Shown here: piece by piece, positions 28,087 to 38,020 of the stretch
Numbering within the stretch: the stretch's first letter is position 1
Layout of the letters: each line of letters begins with the position of its first letter
Source: Wenyingzhuangia gilva
GTDB lineage: Bacteria > Bacteroidota > Bacteroidia > Flavobacteriales > Flavobacteriaceae
Assembly: GCF_030519655.1 (NCBI RefSeq)
Contig: NZ_JAUMIT010000005.1
Span: 124,001 to 188,000, forward strand
Reading direction: 5' to 3'
Length of the DNA stretch: 64,000 nt
Translations under genes and position numbers: made by a program
Notes under the pieces: model-generated
Told to the model about the DNA's origin: nothing
What the model saw: the letters and a program-made list of their open reading frames with translations, nothing else
Database searches by the model: none

Positions 28087-30336
28087 ATGAAAGCAATAAA
28101 ATACAAATCTATTTTTACCATATTAATTCTTAGCTGTTTTGCAACATATAGTCAAGGGACTTTAGAAGAATATAAAAAAGCAGTTAATATAGAAACTTTA
28201 TTTAAAGACAAGGTTTTTAATACTCCTTCAGAATTTAATTGGCTACCAAATAGTACTTTTTGGTATGTAAATAATTCTAAAACTGGTAAGGCTTATTTTT
28301 TGGTAAATCCTGAAAAGAAAGAACAAACGCCTTTATTTGATCATGCTAAATTAGCAAAGATTTTATCGGAAAAAACTAATGAAAAAATTGAGGAGAATGA
28401 TTTATCTCTTAGCAATTTAAAACTTGATACTGAGAAGAAAGTATTAAGCTTTAGTTATGAAAATACAAATTACAATTATAATCTTAATGATGAGAAATTA
28501 GCTGTATTAAACACTTCAAAGAAGAAAAATAATAGAGGTAAAAAATATTGGGGAAGTTTTTCAGATGATTCAAAAAATCCTCCTGTAAAATCACCAGATT
28601 CATTATGGATGGCTTTTATTAAAAACTACAATCTTTATATCAAAGACATCAAAACTAGTGAAGAAACACAATTAAGTTATGATGGAACCAAAGGAAACTA
28701 TTATGCATCTTATATAAAGTGGTCACCAGATAGCAAGAAAATTATGGCTTATAAGGTAAAGCCTGGCGAAGATCATAAAATTTATTTTGTAGAGTCTAGT
28801 CCTAAAGATCAATTGCAGCCTAAATTACAATCAAGAGATTATAGAAAACCAGGGGATGAGGTTCCTTTTAAAAGTCCACAATTATTTATTGTAGAAACTA
28901 AAACCCACATCAATATTCCTACTACAGAGTTTAACAGTCAGTTTGACCTTTATAATATCGATTGGAGAGATGATAGTAGTGCTTTTACTTTTGAATATAA
29001 TCAAAGAGGACATCAAGCTTATAAAATTATTGAAGTGGATGCCAAAACAGGTAAAGTAGATGTTTTAATTAATGAAATAAGTAAAACATTTATTGATTAT
29101 AGTAGTAAAAAATATAGACATGACGTTAAAGGAACTGATGAAATTATTTGGACTTCTGAACGAGATGGATGGAATCATATATACCTTTTTAACAAAGATG
29201 GAAGTTTAAAAAAACAAGTAACTAAAGGACATTGGGTTGTTAGAAAAGTAATTTATGTTGATGATGAAAACAAACAAATATACTTTACAGCAAGTGGGTT
29301 AGACAAGGATCAAGATCCATATTTTATTCACTATTGTAAAGTAGGATTTAATGGAAAAAACTTTAAACGTTTTACTACAGAAAATGGAAATCATAAGGTT
29401 ACTTTTTCAAAAGACTATAAATATTATGTAGATCAATATTCTAGAGTTAACATGCCTGCAGTAACACTTTTAAAAACGGCAGAGGGAGCTAAAACAATTA
29501 TAGAACTTCAAAAAGGAGATGCATCAGAACTTGTTAAACAAGGTTGGAATGCACCAGAACCATTTGTAGCAAAAGGACGAGATGGTAAAACCGATATTTG
29601 GGGAATTATTGTAAGACCCACTTCATTTGATCCAAATAAAAGCTATCCAATTATAGAATATATATATGCAGGGCCACATGATTCTTTTGTGCCAAAAGAT
29701 TTTCATTCCTATTATTGGTCTATGACTTCTTTAGCAGAACTTGGTTTTGTGGTGGTTCAAATAGATGGAATGGGAACTTCTAATAGATCAAAAGCCTTTC
29801 ATGATGTTTGTTGGCAAAACTTAAAAGATGGTGGTTTTCCTGATAGAAAATTATGGATGAAAGCAGCTGCAAAAAAATATCCATATATGAATATAGACAA
29901 AGTTGGAATTCATGGAACTTCTGCAGGAGGACAAAACGCAGGAGCTGCCTTGGTGTTTAATTCAGATTTTTACGATGTTGCTGTTTCTTCTTGTGGATGT
30001 CATGACAATAGGATGGATAAAATTTGGTGGAATGAACAATTTATGGGGTATCCTGTAGGACCACACTATGCTACCTGTTCTAATATCGAAAATGCTGCTC
30101 AATTAGAAGGAAACTTAATGCTTATTTTAGGAGAGGTTGATGATAATGTAGATCCAGCTTCTACCATGCAATTTGCAGATGCATTAATTAAAGCGAATAA
30201 GGATTTTGAATTGGTAACCATTCCAGGAATGGGACATTCTTCTGGAGGAGACTATGGAGAGCGTAAACGTAAAGACTTTTTTGTAAAACATTTGATGAAC
30301 GTAACACCGCCAAGTTGGAGTGAAATTTATAAATAG
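28087..30336 (+). CDS. Dipeptidyl peptidase IV-like prolyl peptidase (S9B), exported
   Basis: Serine peptidase cutting dipeptides with Pro in position 2 from peptide N-termini. A signal peptide ends near TYSQG, so it works in the periplasm or at the surface. Residues about 50-500 form the propeller domain (DPPIV_N; WGSFSDDSKNPPVKSPDSLW, IKWSPDSKKIMAYK) and about 510-749 the alpha/beta-hydrolase domain. Catalytic triad: Ser612 in HGTSAGGQN (instead of the common GWSYGG), Asp685 in EVDDNVDP, His717 in GMGHSSGG. The altered nucleophile elbow may indicate a different S1 pocket, for instance for Hyp or glycosylated residues. It links the hydroxyproline operon and the arabinofuranosidase gene that starts 46 bases downstream. 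Confidence 0.88.
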   Translation: MKAIKYKSIFTILILSCFATYSQGTLEEYKKAVNIETLFKDKVFNTPSEFNWLPNSTFWYVNNSKTGKAYFLVNPEKKEQTPLFDHAKLAKILSEKTNEKIEENDLSLSNLKLDTEKKVLSFSYENTNYNYNLNDEKLAVLNTSKKKNNRGKKYWGSFSDDSKNPPVKSPDSLWMAFIKNYNLYIKDIKTSEETQLSYDGTKGNYYASYIKWSPDSKKIMAYKVKPGEDHKIYFVESSPKDQLQPKLQSRDYRKPGDEVPFKSPQLFIVETKTHINIPTTEFNSQFDLYNIDWRDDSSAFTFEYNQRGHQAYKIIEVDAKTGKVDVLINEISKTFIDYSSKKYRHDVKGTDEIIWTSERDGWNHIYLFNKDGSLKKQVTKGHWVVRKVIYVDDENKQIYFTASGLDKDQDPYFIHYCKVGFNGKNFKRFTTENGNHKVTFSKDYKYYVDQYSRVNMPAVTLLKTAEGAKTIIELQKGDASELVKQGWNAPEPFVAKGRDGKTDIWGIIVRPTSFDPNKSYPIIEYIYAGPHDSFVPKDFHSYYWSMTSLAELGFVVVQIDGMGTSNRSKAFHDVCWQNLKDGGFPDRKLWMKAAAKKYPYMNIDKVGIHGTSAGGQNAGAALVFNSDFYDVAVSSCGCHDNRMDKIWWNEQFMGYPVGPHYATCSNIENAAQLEGNLMLILGEVDDNVDPASTMQFADALIKANKDFELVTIPGMGHSSGGDYGERKRKDFFVKHLMNVTPPSWSEIYK

Positions 30337-30382
30337 AACATCTACCCAAAAATAGTTATGTAAACACCAAAAAGGAAAAATA

Positions 30383-33300
30383 ATGATGCAGGTATACAAT
30401 TTTATAAAAAAAATGATGTTGATTGTGTGTTTGTTATGTATGGATATAACTAATGCACAAGGCGATCAAATATTAGATGGAATTGGTGAAACAGGTTTAA
30501 TTGCAAGATATCTGCTTGATGGAGACACAAAAGACTGGTCTAGAAACAATTTACATGCTACTGTTAAAGGCGAAAAAATAACTTTTGTAAATGATAAGCT
30601 TTTTGGAAAAGTAATTACGTTATCATCAGAAACTAATGATTATATAACTATTCCAGGAACTGCTGTTGGTAATGAGGAATCTATAAGCTTAACAGGATGG
30701 ATAAATTTACGATCTATAAAAAGTGGTCAGTGTTTTTTTGATTTTGGAAAAAGTCTACAATCTCATGTTATAACAACTCTAATAGATAGTAATGGGAAAA
30801 ACGAGTTTAGTACTGAAATTGTATTAGAATCAGGTGGTTATAAAACAAAAAAGACTGTTTTAGAAGCTCATGAATGGTCAATGTTTTCCGTTGTTATAGA
30901 TGTTCCTTCCAAATCCCTTCGTACTTTTCTCAATGGGAAACTTATAAGTGAAACAAAAGATATAGAAATAGAATTAAATCAATTGTTTAATAATGCTTCT
31001 GATGGAAAAAATCAACTTTTTATAGGGAAATTGTTGTCATCAAATAAATCTTGCTTAGATGCAAAATTACATGATTTTAGAATTTATAGAATTCCATTAA
31101 ATAAATCTCAAATAAAAACAATTTATTACAATGGACTGAAAAAAGGAGATCAGGTGGTGAATGAAAACGAAAGAAAAGATGATGACCTCGAAGTTTTTTC
31201 GAAAACAACCCCTCAACTTTACAATAAGTTTTTGATAGGTGTTTCTGATATAGCAGTAGAAACTACCGTTGGATTTTTACCAAAATTACCACGATATGTT
31301 AAAGCTGTTTATAAAAATGGAATAGAATTGTCTCAGGCCAGAGTACTGTGGTCGGCTCCAAAAGACAACACTAAAGTGCTTAAAGTTGGATCTTATACGG
31401 TTACAGGATTAATTCCTGGAACAGATTTAAAATCAAAAGCAACGGTTGTTGTAAAAGAAGCTAAAAAAGTATTTTCTCCAAATAAAAATCTAGAGGTTTT
31501 TAATTTGGATCAGGTATCATTAAACACAGATAGTAATGGAGACAATACAAAATTTATTGAGAACCGAGATAAGTTTATTACAACTTTGGCTCAAACAAAT
31601 CCTGATAATTTTCTTTATATGTTTCGAAATGCTTTTGGACAAAAACAACCAGAAGGAGCAGAACCATTAGGAGTTTGGGATAGTCAGGAGACCAAATTGC
31701 GTGGTCATGCAACGGGGCATTATTTAACAGCTATTGCCCAGGCTTATGCAAGTACTGGTTATGACACATCTTTACAGGCTAATTTTTTATATAAAATGGA
31801 ATATATGGTAAATGTGTTATATGAATTATCACAATTATCAGGGAAGCCAAAACAAGCAGGAAGTCCGTTTGTGTCAGAGCCTACAGCGGTTCCTCCAGGA
31901 GTTGGTAAATCAGATTATGATTCAGATTTAAGTATAGAAGGAATTCGTACTGATTACTGGAATTGGGGGGAAGGGTTTATTAGTGCTTATCCACCGGATC
32001 AGTTTATCATGTTAGAAAAAGGTGCAATTTATGGAACTCAGAACACTAAAATTTGGGCACCATATTACACTTTGCATAAAATTCTTGCAGGTTTGCTTGA
32101 TATTTATGAAGTAAGTAAAAATCCTAAAGCTTTAGAAATAGCTATGGGTATGGGAGATTGGGTGCATATAAGATTAAGTCAGTTGCCAACTGAAACATTG
32201 ATTAGCATGTGGAACAGGTATATTGCGGGAGAATTTGGAGGAATGAATGAGGTGATGGCTAGACTTTATAGAGTAACAAATGAACCTCGTTATTTAGAAG
32301 TTGCTAAATTATTTGACAATATTAAAATGTTTTATGGAGATGCTAATCATTCACATGGTTTGGCTAAAAATGTAGATACTTTTAGAGGATTACATGCCAA
32401 TCAACATATTCCACAAATTGTAGGAGCATTAGAAATGTATCGTGATTCAAACATCCCTGATTATTTTTATATCTCTGATAATTTTTGGTACAAAACTACC
32501 AATGATTATATGTATACAATAGGTGGTGTGGCAGGTGCTAGAAATCCTAATAATGCAGAATGTTTTATTAAAGAACCTGCAACTATTTATGAAAATGGTT
32601 TGTCAGCAGGTGGTCAAAATGAAACTTGTGCAACTTACAACATGTTAAAGCTAACAAAAAACTTGTTTTTGTACGATCAACGTGGGGAGTTAATGGATTA
32701 TTATGAGCGTGCTTTGTACAATGATATTCTTGCATCTGTAGCAAAAGACAGTCCGGCCAATACCTATCATATTCCATTAAGAGCGGGGTCTATAAAACAT
32801 TTTGGGAACCCAGATATGAAAGGTTTTACCTGTTGTAATGGTACCGCATTAGAAAGTAGTACAAAACTTCAGAATACCATTTATTTTAAAAGTAGAGATC
32901 AGAAATCACTTTATGTAAATCTGTATGTGCCTTCAACGCTAAATTGGACTGAAAAAAATATAATTATTGAACAAAAAACGGCTTTCCCAAAAGAAGACAA
33001 TACACAGCTTGTTATCAAAGGAAAAGGGAAGTTTAATATCAGGTTACGTATTCCACATTGGGCAACTAAGGGGTTTTATGTTTCAATAAACGGAAAAGAA
33101 CAAAAAGTAGATGCAAAACCGGGAAGCTATTTAACATTGAACCGTAAATGGAAAAAAGGAGATGTTGTTGATATCCAAATGCCATTTCAATTTCATTTAG
33201 AGTCGGTTATGGATCAGCAAAATATAGCGAGTTTATTTTACGGTCCAATTTTGTTGGCTGCTCAGGAAACTGAATCACGAAAAGATTGGAGAAAAGTAAC

Positions 33301-33439
33301 TTTAGACGCTAATGACATCAGTAAAAATATAAAAGGAGATACTAGTCAATTAAAATTTACGATTGATGGTGTTGAGTTTAAACCCTTTTATGAAACCTAT
33401 GGTCGTTATTCGGTTTATTTGAATGTTATCTTAAAATAA
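30383..33439 (+). CDS. GH127/GH146-type beta-L-arabinofuranosidase with N-terminal LamG and Ig-like domains
   Basis: 1018 aa, signal peptide ending near TNAQG. Residues about 35-260 are a LamG/concanavalin-like domain, about 290-360 a bacterial Ig-like domain, and about 375-1018 the catalytic (alpha/alpha)6 barrel plus beta-sandwiches. Diagnostic sequences: LRGHATGHYLTAIAQAYAS, GGMNEVMARLYRVTNEPRYL. The zinc/cysteine centre of the family is seen: Glu747 and Cys749 (GGQNETCATYN) and Cys817-Cys818 (GFTCCNGT), one of which is the cysteine nucleophile. The bifidobacterial relative HypBA1 removes beta-L-arabinofuranose from Hyp-linked arabino-oligosaccharides of extensins; GH146 members cut pectic beta-arabinose. 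Location between two peptidase genes and beside hydroxyproline catabolism favours the extensin-type substrate. Confidence 0.9.
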   Translation: MMQVYNFIKKMMLIVCLLCMDITNAQGDQILDGIGETGLIARYLLDGDTKDWSRNNLHATVKGEKITFVNDKLFGKVITLSSETNDYITIPGTAVGNEESISLTGWINLRSIKSGQCFFDFGKSLQSHVITTLIDSNGKNEFSTEIVLESGGYKTKKTVLEAHEWSMFSVVIDVPSKSLRTFLNGKLISETKDIEIELNQLFNNASDGKNQLFIGKLLSSNKSCLDAKLHDFRIYRIPLNKSQIKTIYYNGLKKGDQVVNENERKDDDLEVFSKTTPQLYNKFLIGVSDIAVETTVGFLPKLPRYVKAVYKNGIELSQARVLWSAPKDNTKVLKVGSYTVTGLIPGTDLKSKATVVVKEAKKVFSPNKNLEVFNLDQVSLNTDSNGDNTKFIENRDKFITTLAQTNPDNFLYMFRNAFGQKQPEGAEPLGVWDSQETKLRGHATGHYLTAIAQAYASTGYDTSLQANFLYKMEYMVNVLYELSQLSGKPKQAGSPFVSEPTAVPPGVGKSDYDSDLSIEGIRTDYWNWGEGFISAYPPDQFIMLEKGAIYGTQNTKIWAPYYTLHKILAGLLDIYEVSKNPKALEIAMGMGDWVHIRLSQLPTETLISMWNRYIAGEFGGMNEVMARLYRVTNEPRYLEVAKLFDNIKMFYGDANHSHGLAKNVDTFRGLHANQHIPQIVGALEMYRDSNIPDYFYISDNFWYKTTNDYMYTIGGVAGARNPNNAECFIKEPATIYENGLSAGGQNETCATYNMLKLTKNLFLYDQRGELMDYYERALYNDILASVAKDSPANTYHIPLRAGSIKHFGNPDMKGFTCCNGTALESSTKLQNTIYFKSRDQKSLYVNLYVPSTLNWTEKNIIIEQKTAFPKEDNTQLVIKGKGKFNIRLRIPHWATKGFYVSINGKEQKVDAKPGSYLTLNRKWKKGDVVDIQMPFQFHLESVMDQQNIASLFYGPILLAAQETESRKDWRKVTLDANDISKNIKGDTSQLKFTIDGVEFKPFYETYGRYSVYLNVILK

Positions 33440-33499
33440 TTGATGAATTAATCTATAAGCTAAATCAATCCAATGGATTAAAATAGCAAAATAAATACA

Positions 33500-35212
33500 A
33501 TGAAAATGGAATACAAAGCAATCAAAACATGTAATTTTTTAATCCTTTTCTTTTTAACTACAATAGTCGCTGCACAAAGTAGTTTAATTGATATTGTAAA
33601 TTCATTTTCTGCTGATAAAAAAGCCCTAAACAGTTTTTATAATAATTCTGAGTCAGAAGAATATTATCAACGTTTTACTACGTTATATAATGATTGGGAA
33701 GAAAAAATGGTAGCCATAGATTTTGAGAAACTTACACAACAAGAAAAGGTAGATTATTTACTTTTAAAAAATCTTATTGAGAAAGAGAGTTACTTTTTAA
33801 ATATTGATTATAAATCGTTTAAAAAGGTTGCTTTTGTTGCAGACTTTGCTGAAGAAATAACTCCTTTTTTGAAAGAAAGAAAACGAGGAAAAAAGCCAGA
33901 TGCTAAGGCTTTGTCAAAGATATTAGATACAGCAGCTAAAAGTGTAGATACTAAAATGAAATCTTTAGATAAAAATTTATTTAAAGATTGGTTGATGGCA
34001 GAAAAAGCATCTCACATTATATTGGCTTTACAAAAAGAATTAAAAGAAGCATATTCTTTTTATTATGGTTACGATCCTGAGTTTACTTGGTGGTTAGAAA
34101 AACCTTATGATGTTTTATCAAACAAATTATTAGCATATGCAGACTTGTTAAAAGATAATTACTCTAAAACAAGTATTAAAGATGATGGTAGTGGTATTGT
34201 AGGAAAATCAATTGGAAAAAAAGCATTGGTTGAAAGTTTAAATTTTGAATTTATTCCTTATGCTCCAGAAGAATTAATTAAAACTGCAGAAAAGCAGTTT
34301 GATTGGTGTAAAAAAGAGATGATTAAAGCTTCGCAAGAACTAGGTTACGGAAACGATTGGAAAGCGGCATTAGAATATGTAAAAAACACTTATGTGCCTG
34401 CTGGTGAACAGCCTGAAACAATTTTAGATCTTTACAATCAATCTGTAGATTTTATTGAAGAGCGTGATTTAATCACTTTCCCTGATTTGGCAAAAGAAAC
34501 ATGGAGAATGATTATGATGACTGCAAAACGTCAAAAGGTGAATCCATTCTTTACAGGAGGTTGGGAAATTAGTATCTCTTATCCTACTCAAGAAATGGAT
34601 GAAGATGATAAATTGATGAGTATGCGTGGAAACAACCCTAATTTTTCTAGAGCAACAGTACAGCATGAATTATTACCAGGACACAATCTTCAGTTTTTTA
34701 TGAATGATCGTTATAAAAAATATAGAAAAGCTTTTGATACTCCCTTTTGGATGGAAGGCTGGGCATTGTATTGGGAAATTAATTTATGGAATAAAGAATT
34801 TCCACAAACTCCTGAACAAAAATTAGGAATGCTATTTTGGAGAATTCACAGATGTGCAAGAATCATATTTTCATTAAAATATCATTTAGGAGAAATGACT
34901 CCGCAAGAATGTATTGATATGTTGGTAGATAAAGTAGGACACGAATATGCAAATGCTGAAGCTGAGGTTAGACGTTCTTTTGCTACAAGCTATACGCCAC
35001 CATTGTATCAAATGGCATACATGACAGGAGGTTTACAGTTCTATGCTTTAAAAAATGAAATGTTAGCAAAAGGATGGACTGAAAAAGAATTTCACGATCG
35101 TGTAATGCAGGAAAACAGAATGCCTATTGAACTACTAAGAGCTTTGCTTTTAGATTTACCATTAAATAAGAATTATAAAACTGAATGGAAATTCTCCACA
35201 GATTTTAAATAA
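33500..35212 (+). CDS. DUF885-family putative zinc metallopeptidase, exported
   Basis: 570 aa, signal peptide to about residue 26. The C-terminal half carries the DUF885 motif HELLPGH (His389, Glu390, His395) and a downstream EGWALYWE with Glu419, matching an HExxxGH metal site with a third acidic ligand. Proteins of this family are predicted carboxypeptidases or dipeptidases. The gene lies 60 bases after the arabinofuranosidase and 13 before the next gene, inside a set of proline-specific peptidases. A role on Hyp/Pro-containing peptides is inference. Confidence 0.8.
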   Translation: MKMEYKAIKTCNFLILFFLTTIVAAQSSLIDIVNSFSADKKALNSFYNNSESEEYYQRFTTLYNDWEEKMVAIDFEKLTQQEKVDYLLLKNLIEKESYFLNIDYKSFKKVAFVADFAEEITPFLKERKRGKKPDAKALSKILDTAAKSVDTKMKSLDKNLFKDWLMAEKASHIILALQKELKEAYSFYYGYDPEFTWWLEKPYDVLSNKLLAYADLLKDNYSKTSIKDDGSGIVGKSIGKKALVESLNFEFIPYAPEELIKTAEKQFDWCKKEMIKASQELGYGNDWKAALEYVKNTYVPAGEQPETILDLYNQSVDFIEERDLITFPDLAKETWRMIMMTAKRQKVNPFFTGGWEISISYPTQEMDEDDKLMSMRGNNPNFSRATVQHELLPGHNLQFFMNDRYKKYRKAFDTPFWMEGWALYWEINLWNKEFPQTPEQKLGMLFWRIHRCARIIFSLKYHLGEMTPQECIDMLVDKVGHEYANAEAEVRRSFATSYTPPLYQMAYMTGGLQFYALKNEMLAKGWTEKEFHDRVMQENRMPIELLRALLLDLPLNKNYKTEWKFSTDFK

Positions 35213-35225
35213 AAAGGAATAGAAA

Positions 35226-37928
35226 ATGAAATTCAATATAAAATATAGTATTAGTGCTCTTTTATTTTTATGCTCAATACTTACAATCAACGCACAAGGG
35301 TATTGGGGTGATATTAAACAAAAAAAATCTACTCTAGGAATAACAGAGTCTGATTCTATTTTGAGTTTTGAGACTCCTGATTTTCAATTAAAATTAGTTA
35401 AAGCTTCTCAAACAGTAGCGGAACTAAGACCTAATCAGGACTTAAATTTTGATTTTACTCCAAGTGATCGATTAAGTATTAGAGATAAAGATGGATTATA
35501 TCATTTAGGAGATATTAATTTAAGAATAAAAGAAATAGATGGAGATTGGAAAAGTTACTCAACGGCAGAAAAAAGATCTAAAGTAACGCCAATAAAAGTT
35601 TCTGGAGATGTTTTATCAGGAGCAGATTTAGCGAATACTTTACCAAAAGACATTCCTGTTACTATTAAACGTTTCTATGAAGTAGTTGAGAATCAATTAG
35701 TACTAAGGTTTGAGATTATTAATAAATCAGCATCAAATATTGAGATAGGAGCTTTAGGGGTTCCAATGATATTTAATAATATTTTAGAAGGAAAATCATT
35801 AACGGAAACACATGCTCAAAATGTGTTTTTTGATCCATATATTGGTTTAGGTGCAGGATATTTAGAGGTCAAAAAGTTAAATGGTAAAGGACCTGTTTTA
35901 TTGGTGTTGCCAAAAGAAAATATGAATTTTGAAGCTTACCGCCCTTTGTTGGATGATCCTACTCCAAGAAGTATTGTCTTTGAAGGGTTTCATGAATGGA
36001 TGTCATATAGTAAAGCCTATGCTGAAAAGGAATGGAAAGGAGTTGAACAATGGAACAAACCAACTTCATTAATACTGAAATCTAATGAGACTAAAGAATT
36101 TTCACTAAAATTTGTGCTTTCAAGAGGTGTTAAAAATATTCAAGAAACTATTGAAGAAAATGGGCAACCTTCGGCAATAAGTATTCCGGGTTATGTACTT
36201 CCAAAAGGTGTTGATTCTCATTTGTTTTTAAATTATAAAAGTGATGTTGCTTCTTTTGAAATAGAACCTAAAAAAGCCATTAAAATAAAGAAAAATGGAT
36301 TAACAGAAAAAGGTGTAAAAAAGTATACTGTTTGTGGTAATAAATGGGGAAGAGTTAGGCTAACTATCAATTATAAAGATGGTGTAAAGCAAACTATTAA
36401 TTACAAAATAATAAAATCAGAATCAGAAGTGATTAAGGATTTTGGCCATTTTTTAACAACAGAACAATGGTTTAACGAACCTGATCCAATATTTAAAAGA
36501 AATCCATCAGTTATTAGTTATGATTATGAAACCAAAAAGCAATTAACTCAAGATAGTCGTGCTTGGGTTGCTGGATTAAGTGATGAAGGTGGAGCAGGAG
36601 GTTGGCTGGCTGCTATTATGAAACAACTTGTACAACCAGATAAAGAAGAGATTAAAAAATTAGAGCAATTTGTAGATCATACTCTTTGGGGTAATATCCA
36701 GTATAGCGAAGGAAAACATAAATATGGAGTTAAAAAGAGTGTGTTTTATTATGAACCAGATTCGCTTCCTAAAGGAACGTATAGGGATGATGTGAATTAT
36801 AAAACTTGGGCTGCTTGGGATCATAAACACGCGAATGATCCAGGTCGTTCATATAATTATCCTCATGTAGCAGCGGCCTATTGGGTGATGTATCGTTTGG
36901 CAAGATATCACGAAGGTTTGGTAGATAACAGAACATGGGATTGGTATTTAAAACAAGCATATCACACCTCTGTTGCTATGCTAGAGCAAGCACCTTATTA
37001 TTCTCAATTTGGTCAAATGGAAGGTTCTGTGTTTTTATATCTTTTAAAAGATTTAAAAACTGAGAATTATACTGAAATGGCTCTAGATTTAGAAGCTAGA
37101 ATGAAAAAAAGAGCCAATCATTGGAAAGAATTAGATTATCCTTTTGGAAGTGAAATGCCATGGGATTCTACGGGGCAAGAAGAAGTCTACATGTGGTCAG
37201 ACTACTTTGGATATAATAAAAAAGCAAATGTTACTCTTGATGCTATATTAGCTTATATGCCAACCATGCCACATTGGGCTTATAATGGAAATGCTCGTAG
37301 ATATTGGGATTTTTTATATGGAGGAAAATTATCTAGAGTTGAAAGACAAATCCACCATTATGGATCTTCTTTAAATGCTATTCCCGTTTTACATCAATAC
37401 AGAAAGACCAATGATTTGTATTTACTAAAAGTAGGGTATGGAGGTCTTTTAGGAGGAATTTCTAATATTACGCAAGATGGTTTTGGTTCTGCAGCATTTC
37501 ATTCCTATCCTACAGAGTTAAGAATAGATTATTTGTCTGGAGATTATGGTTCTGGGTTTTACGGATATGCAGTTAATTCAGCTACTTATATTACAAAAGA
37601 TGAGAATTTAGGTTGGTTGTCCTTTGGAGGAAACTTAAGTGTGAAAAAAGAGGTTATTGAAGTTGAGGTGACAACAGCAGCAAAATCGAAAGTTTATTTT
37701 GCTCCAAAAAACTTATGGTTAACGTTAGATTCGGGAACTTTTAATAAAATCACTTACAATTTAAAAACAGAGGAAGTAAAAATTATTTTGAATAAAAAGG
37801 ACGATTATACTCCATATGCTTATTTAAGAATAAATAAAGATTTAGACATTCCTTATTCCAAAGTCAGAGATGCTTATCAGATTGCATTAAAGAAAAAAGA
37901 AATTCAAATTGTAATCAATTCTAAATAA
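35226..37928 (+). CDS. DUF5695-like exported protein, probable (alpha/alpha)6 polysaccharide-active enzyme
   Basis: 900 aa with a signal peptide ending near INAQG. Residues about 30-330 look like a beta-sandwich of the galactose-mutarotase kind (DFQLKLVKASQTVAELRPN, VLRFEIINKSASNIEIGALGVPM). Residues about 400-800 are helical and rich in Trp, Tyr and His, with candidate active-site stretches LSDEGGAGGWLAAIMKQL, WAAWDHKHANDPGRSYNYPHVAAAYW, WSDYFGYNKKANVT and RQIHHYGSSLNA. I recall this architecture as DUF5695. It is not a family whose reaction I can name with confidence; glucuronidases and rhamnose-glucuronate lyases of arabinogalactan-protein loci are of similar size and would fit, but this is only a suggestion. 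Confidence 0.6.
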   Translation: MKFNIKYSISALLFLCSILTINAQGYWGDIKQKKSTLGITESDSILSFETPDFQLKLVKASQTVAELRPNQDLNFDFTPSDRLSIRDKDGLYHLGDINLRIKEIDGDWKSYSTAEKRSKVTPIKVSGDVLSGADLANTLPKDIPVTIKRFYEVVENQLVLRFEIINKSASNIEIGALGVPMIFNNILEGKSLTETHAQNVFFDPYIGLGAGYLEVKKLNGKGPVLLVLPKENMNFEAYRPLLDDPTPRSIVFEGFHEWMSYSKAYAEKEWKGVEQWNKPTSLILKSNETKEFSLKFVLSRGVKNIQETIEENGQPSAISIPGYVLPKGVDSHLFLNYKSDVASFEIEPKKAIKIKKNGLTEKGVKKYTVCGNKWGRVRLTINYKDGVKQTINYKIIKSESEVIKDFGHFLTTEQWFNEPDPIFKRNPSVISYDYETKKQLTQDSRAWVAGLSDEGGAGGWLAAIMKQLVQPDKEEIKKLEQFVDHTLWGNIQYSEGKHKYGVKKSVFYYEPDSLPKGTYRDDVNYKTWAAWDHKHANDPGRSYNYPHVAAAYWVMYRLARYHEGLVDNRTWDWYLKQAYHTSVAMLEQAPYYSQFGQMEGSVFLYLLKDLKTENYTEMALDLEARMKKRANHWKELDYPFGSEMPWDSTGQEEVYMWSDYFGYNKKANVTLDAILAYMPTMPHWAYNGNARRYWDFLYGGKLSRVERQIHHYGSSLNAIPVLHQYRKTNDLYLLKVGYGGLLGGISNITQDGFGSAAFHSYPTELRIDYLSGDYGSGFYGYAVNSATYITKDENLGWLSFGGNLSVKKEVIEVEVTTAAKSKVYFAPKNLWLTLDSGTFNKITYNLKTEEVKIILNKKDDYTPYAYLRINKDLDIPYSKVRDAYQIALKKKEIQIVINSK

Positions 37929-38020
37929 TATAATTGATGTTTTTTTAATGTAATAGAAATATACTTATCAAGCTAACTAAAGTAATTTTGTTCGATAACT
38001 TATAAATAAAATTGAATAAG

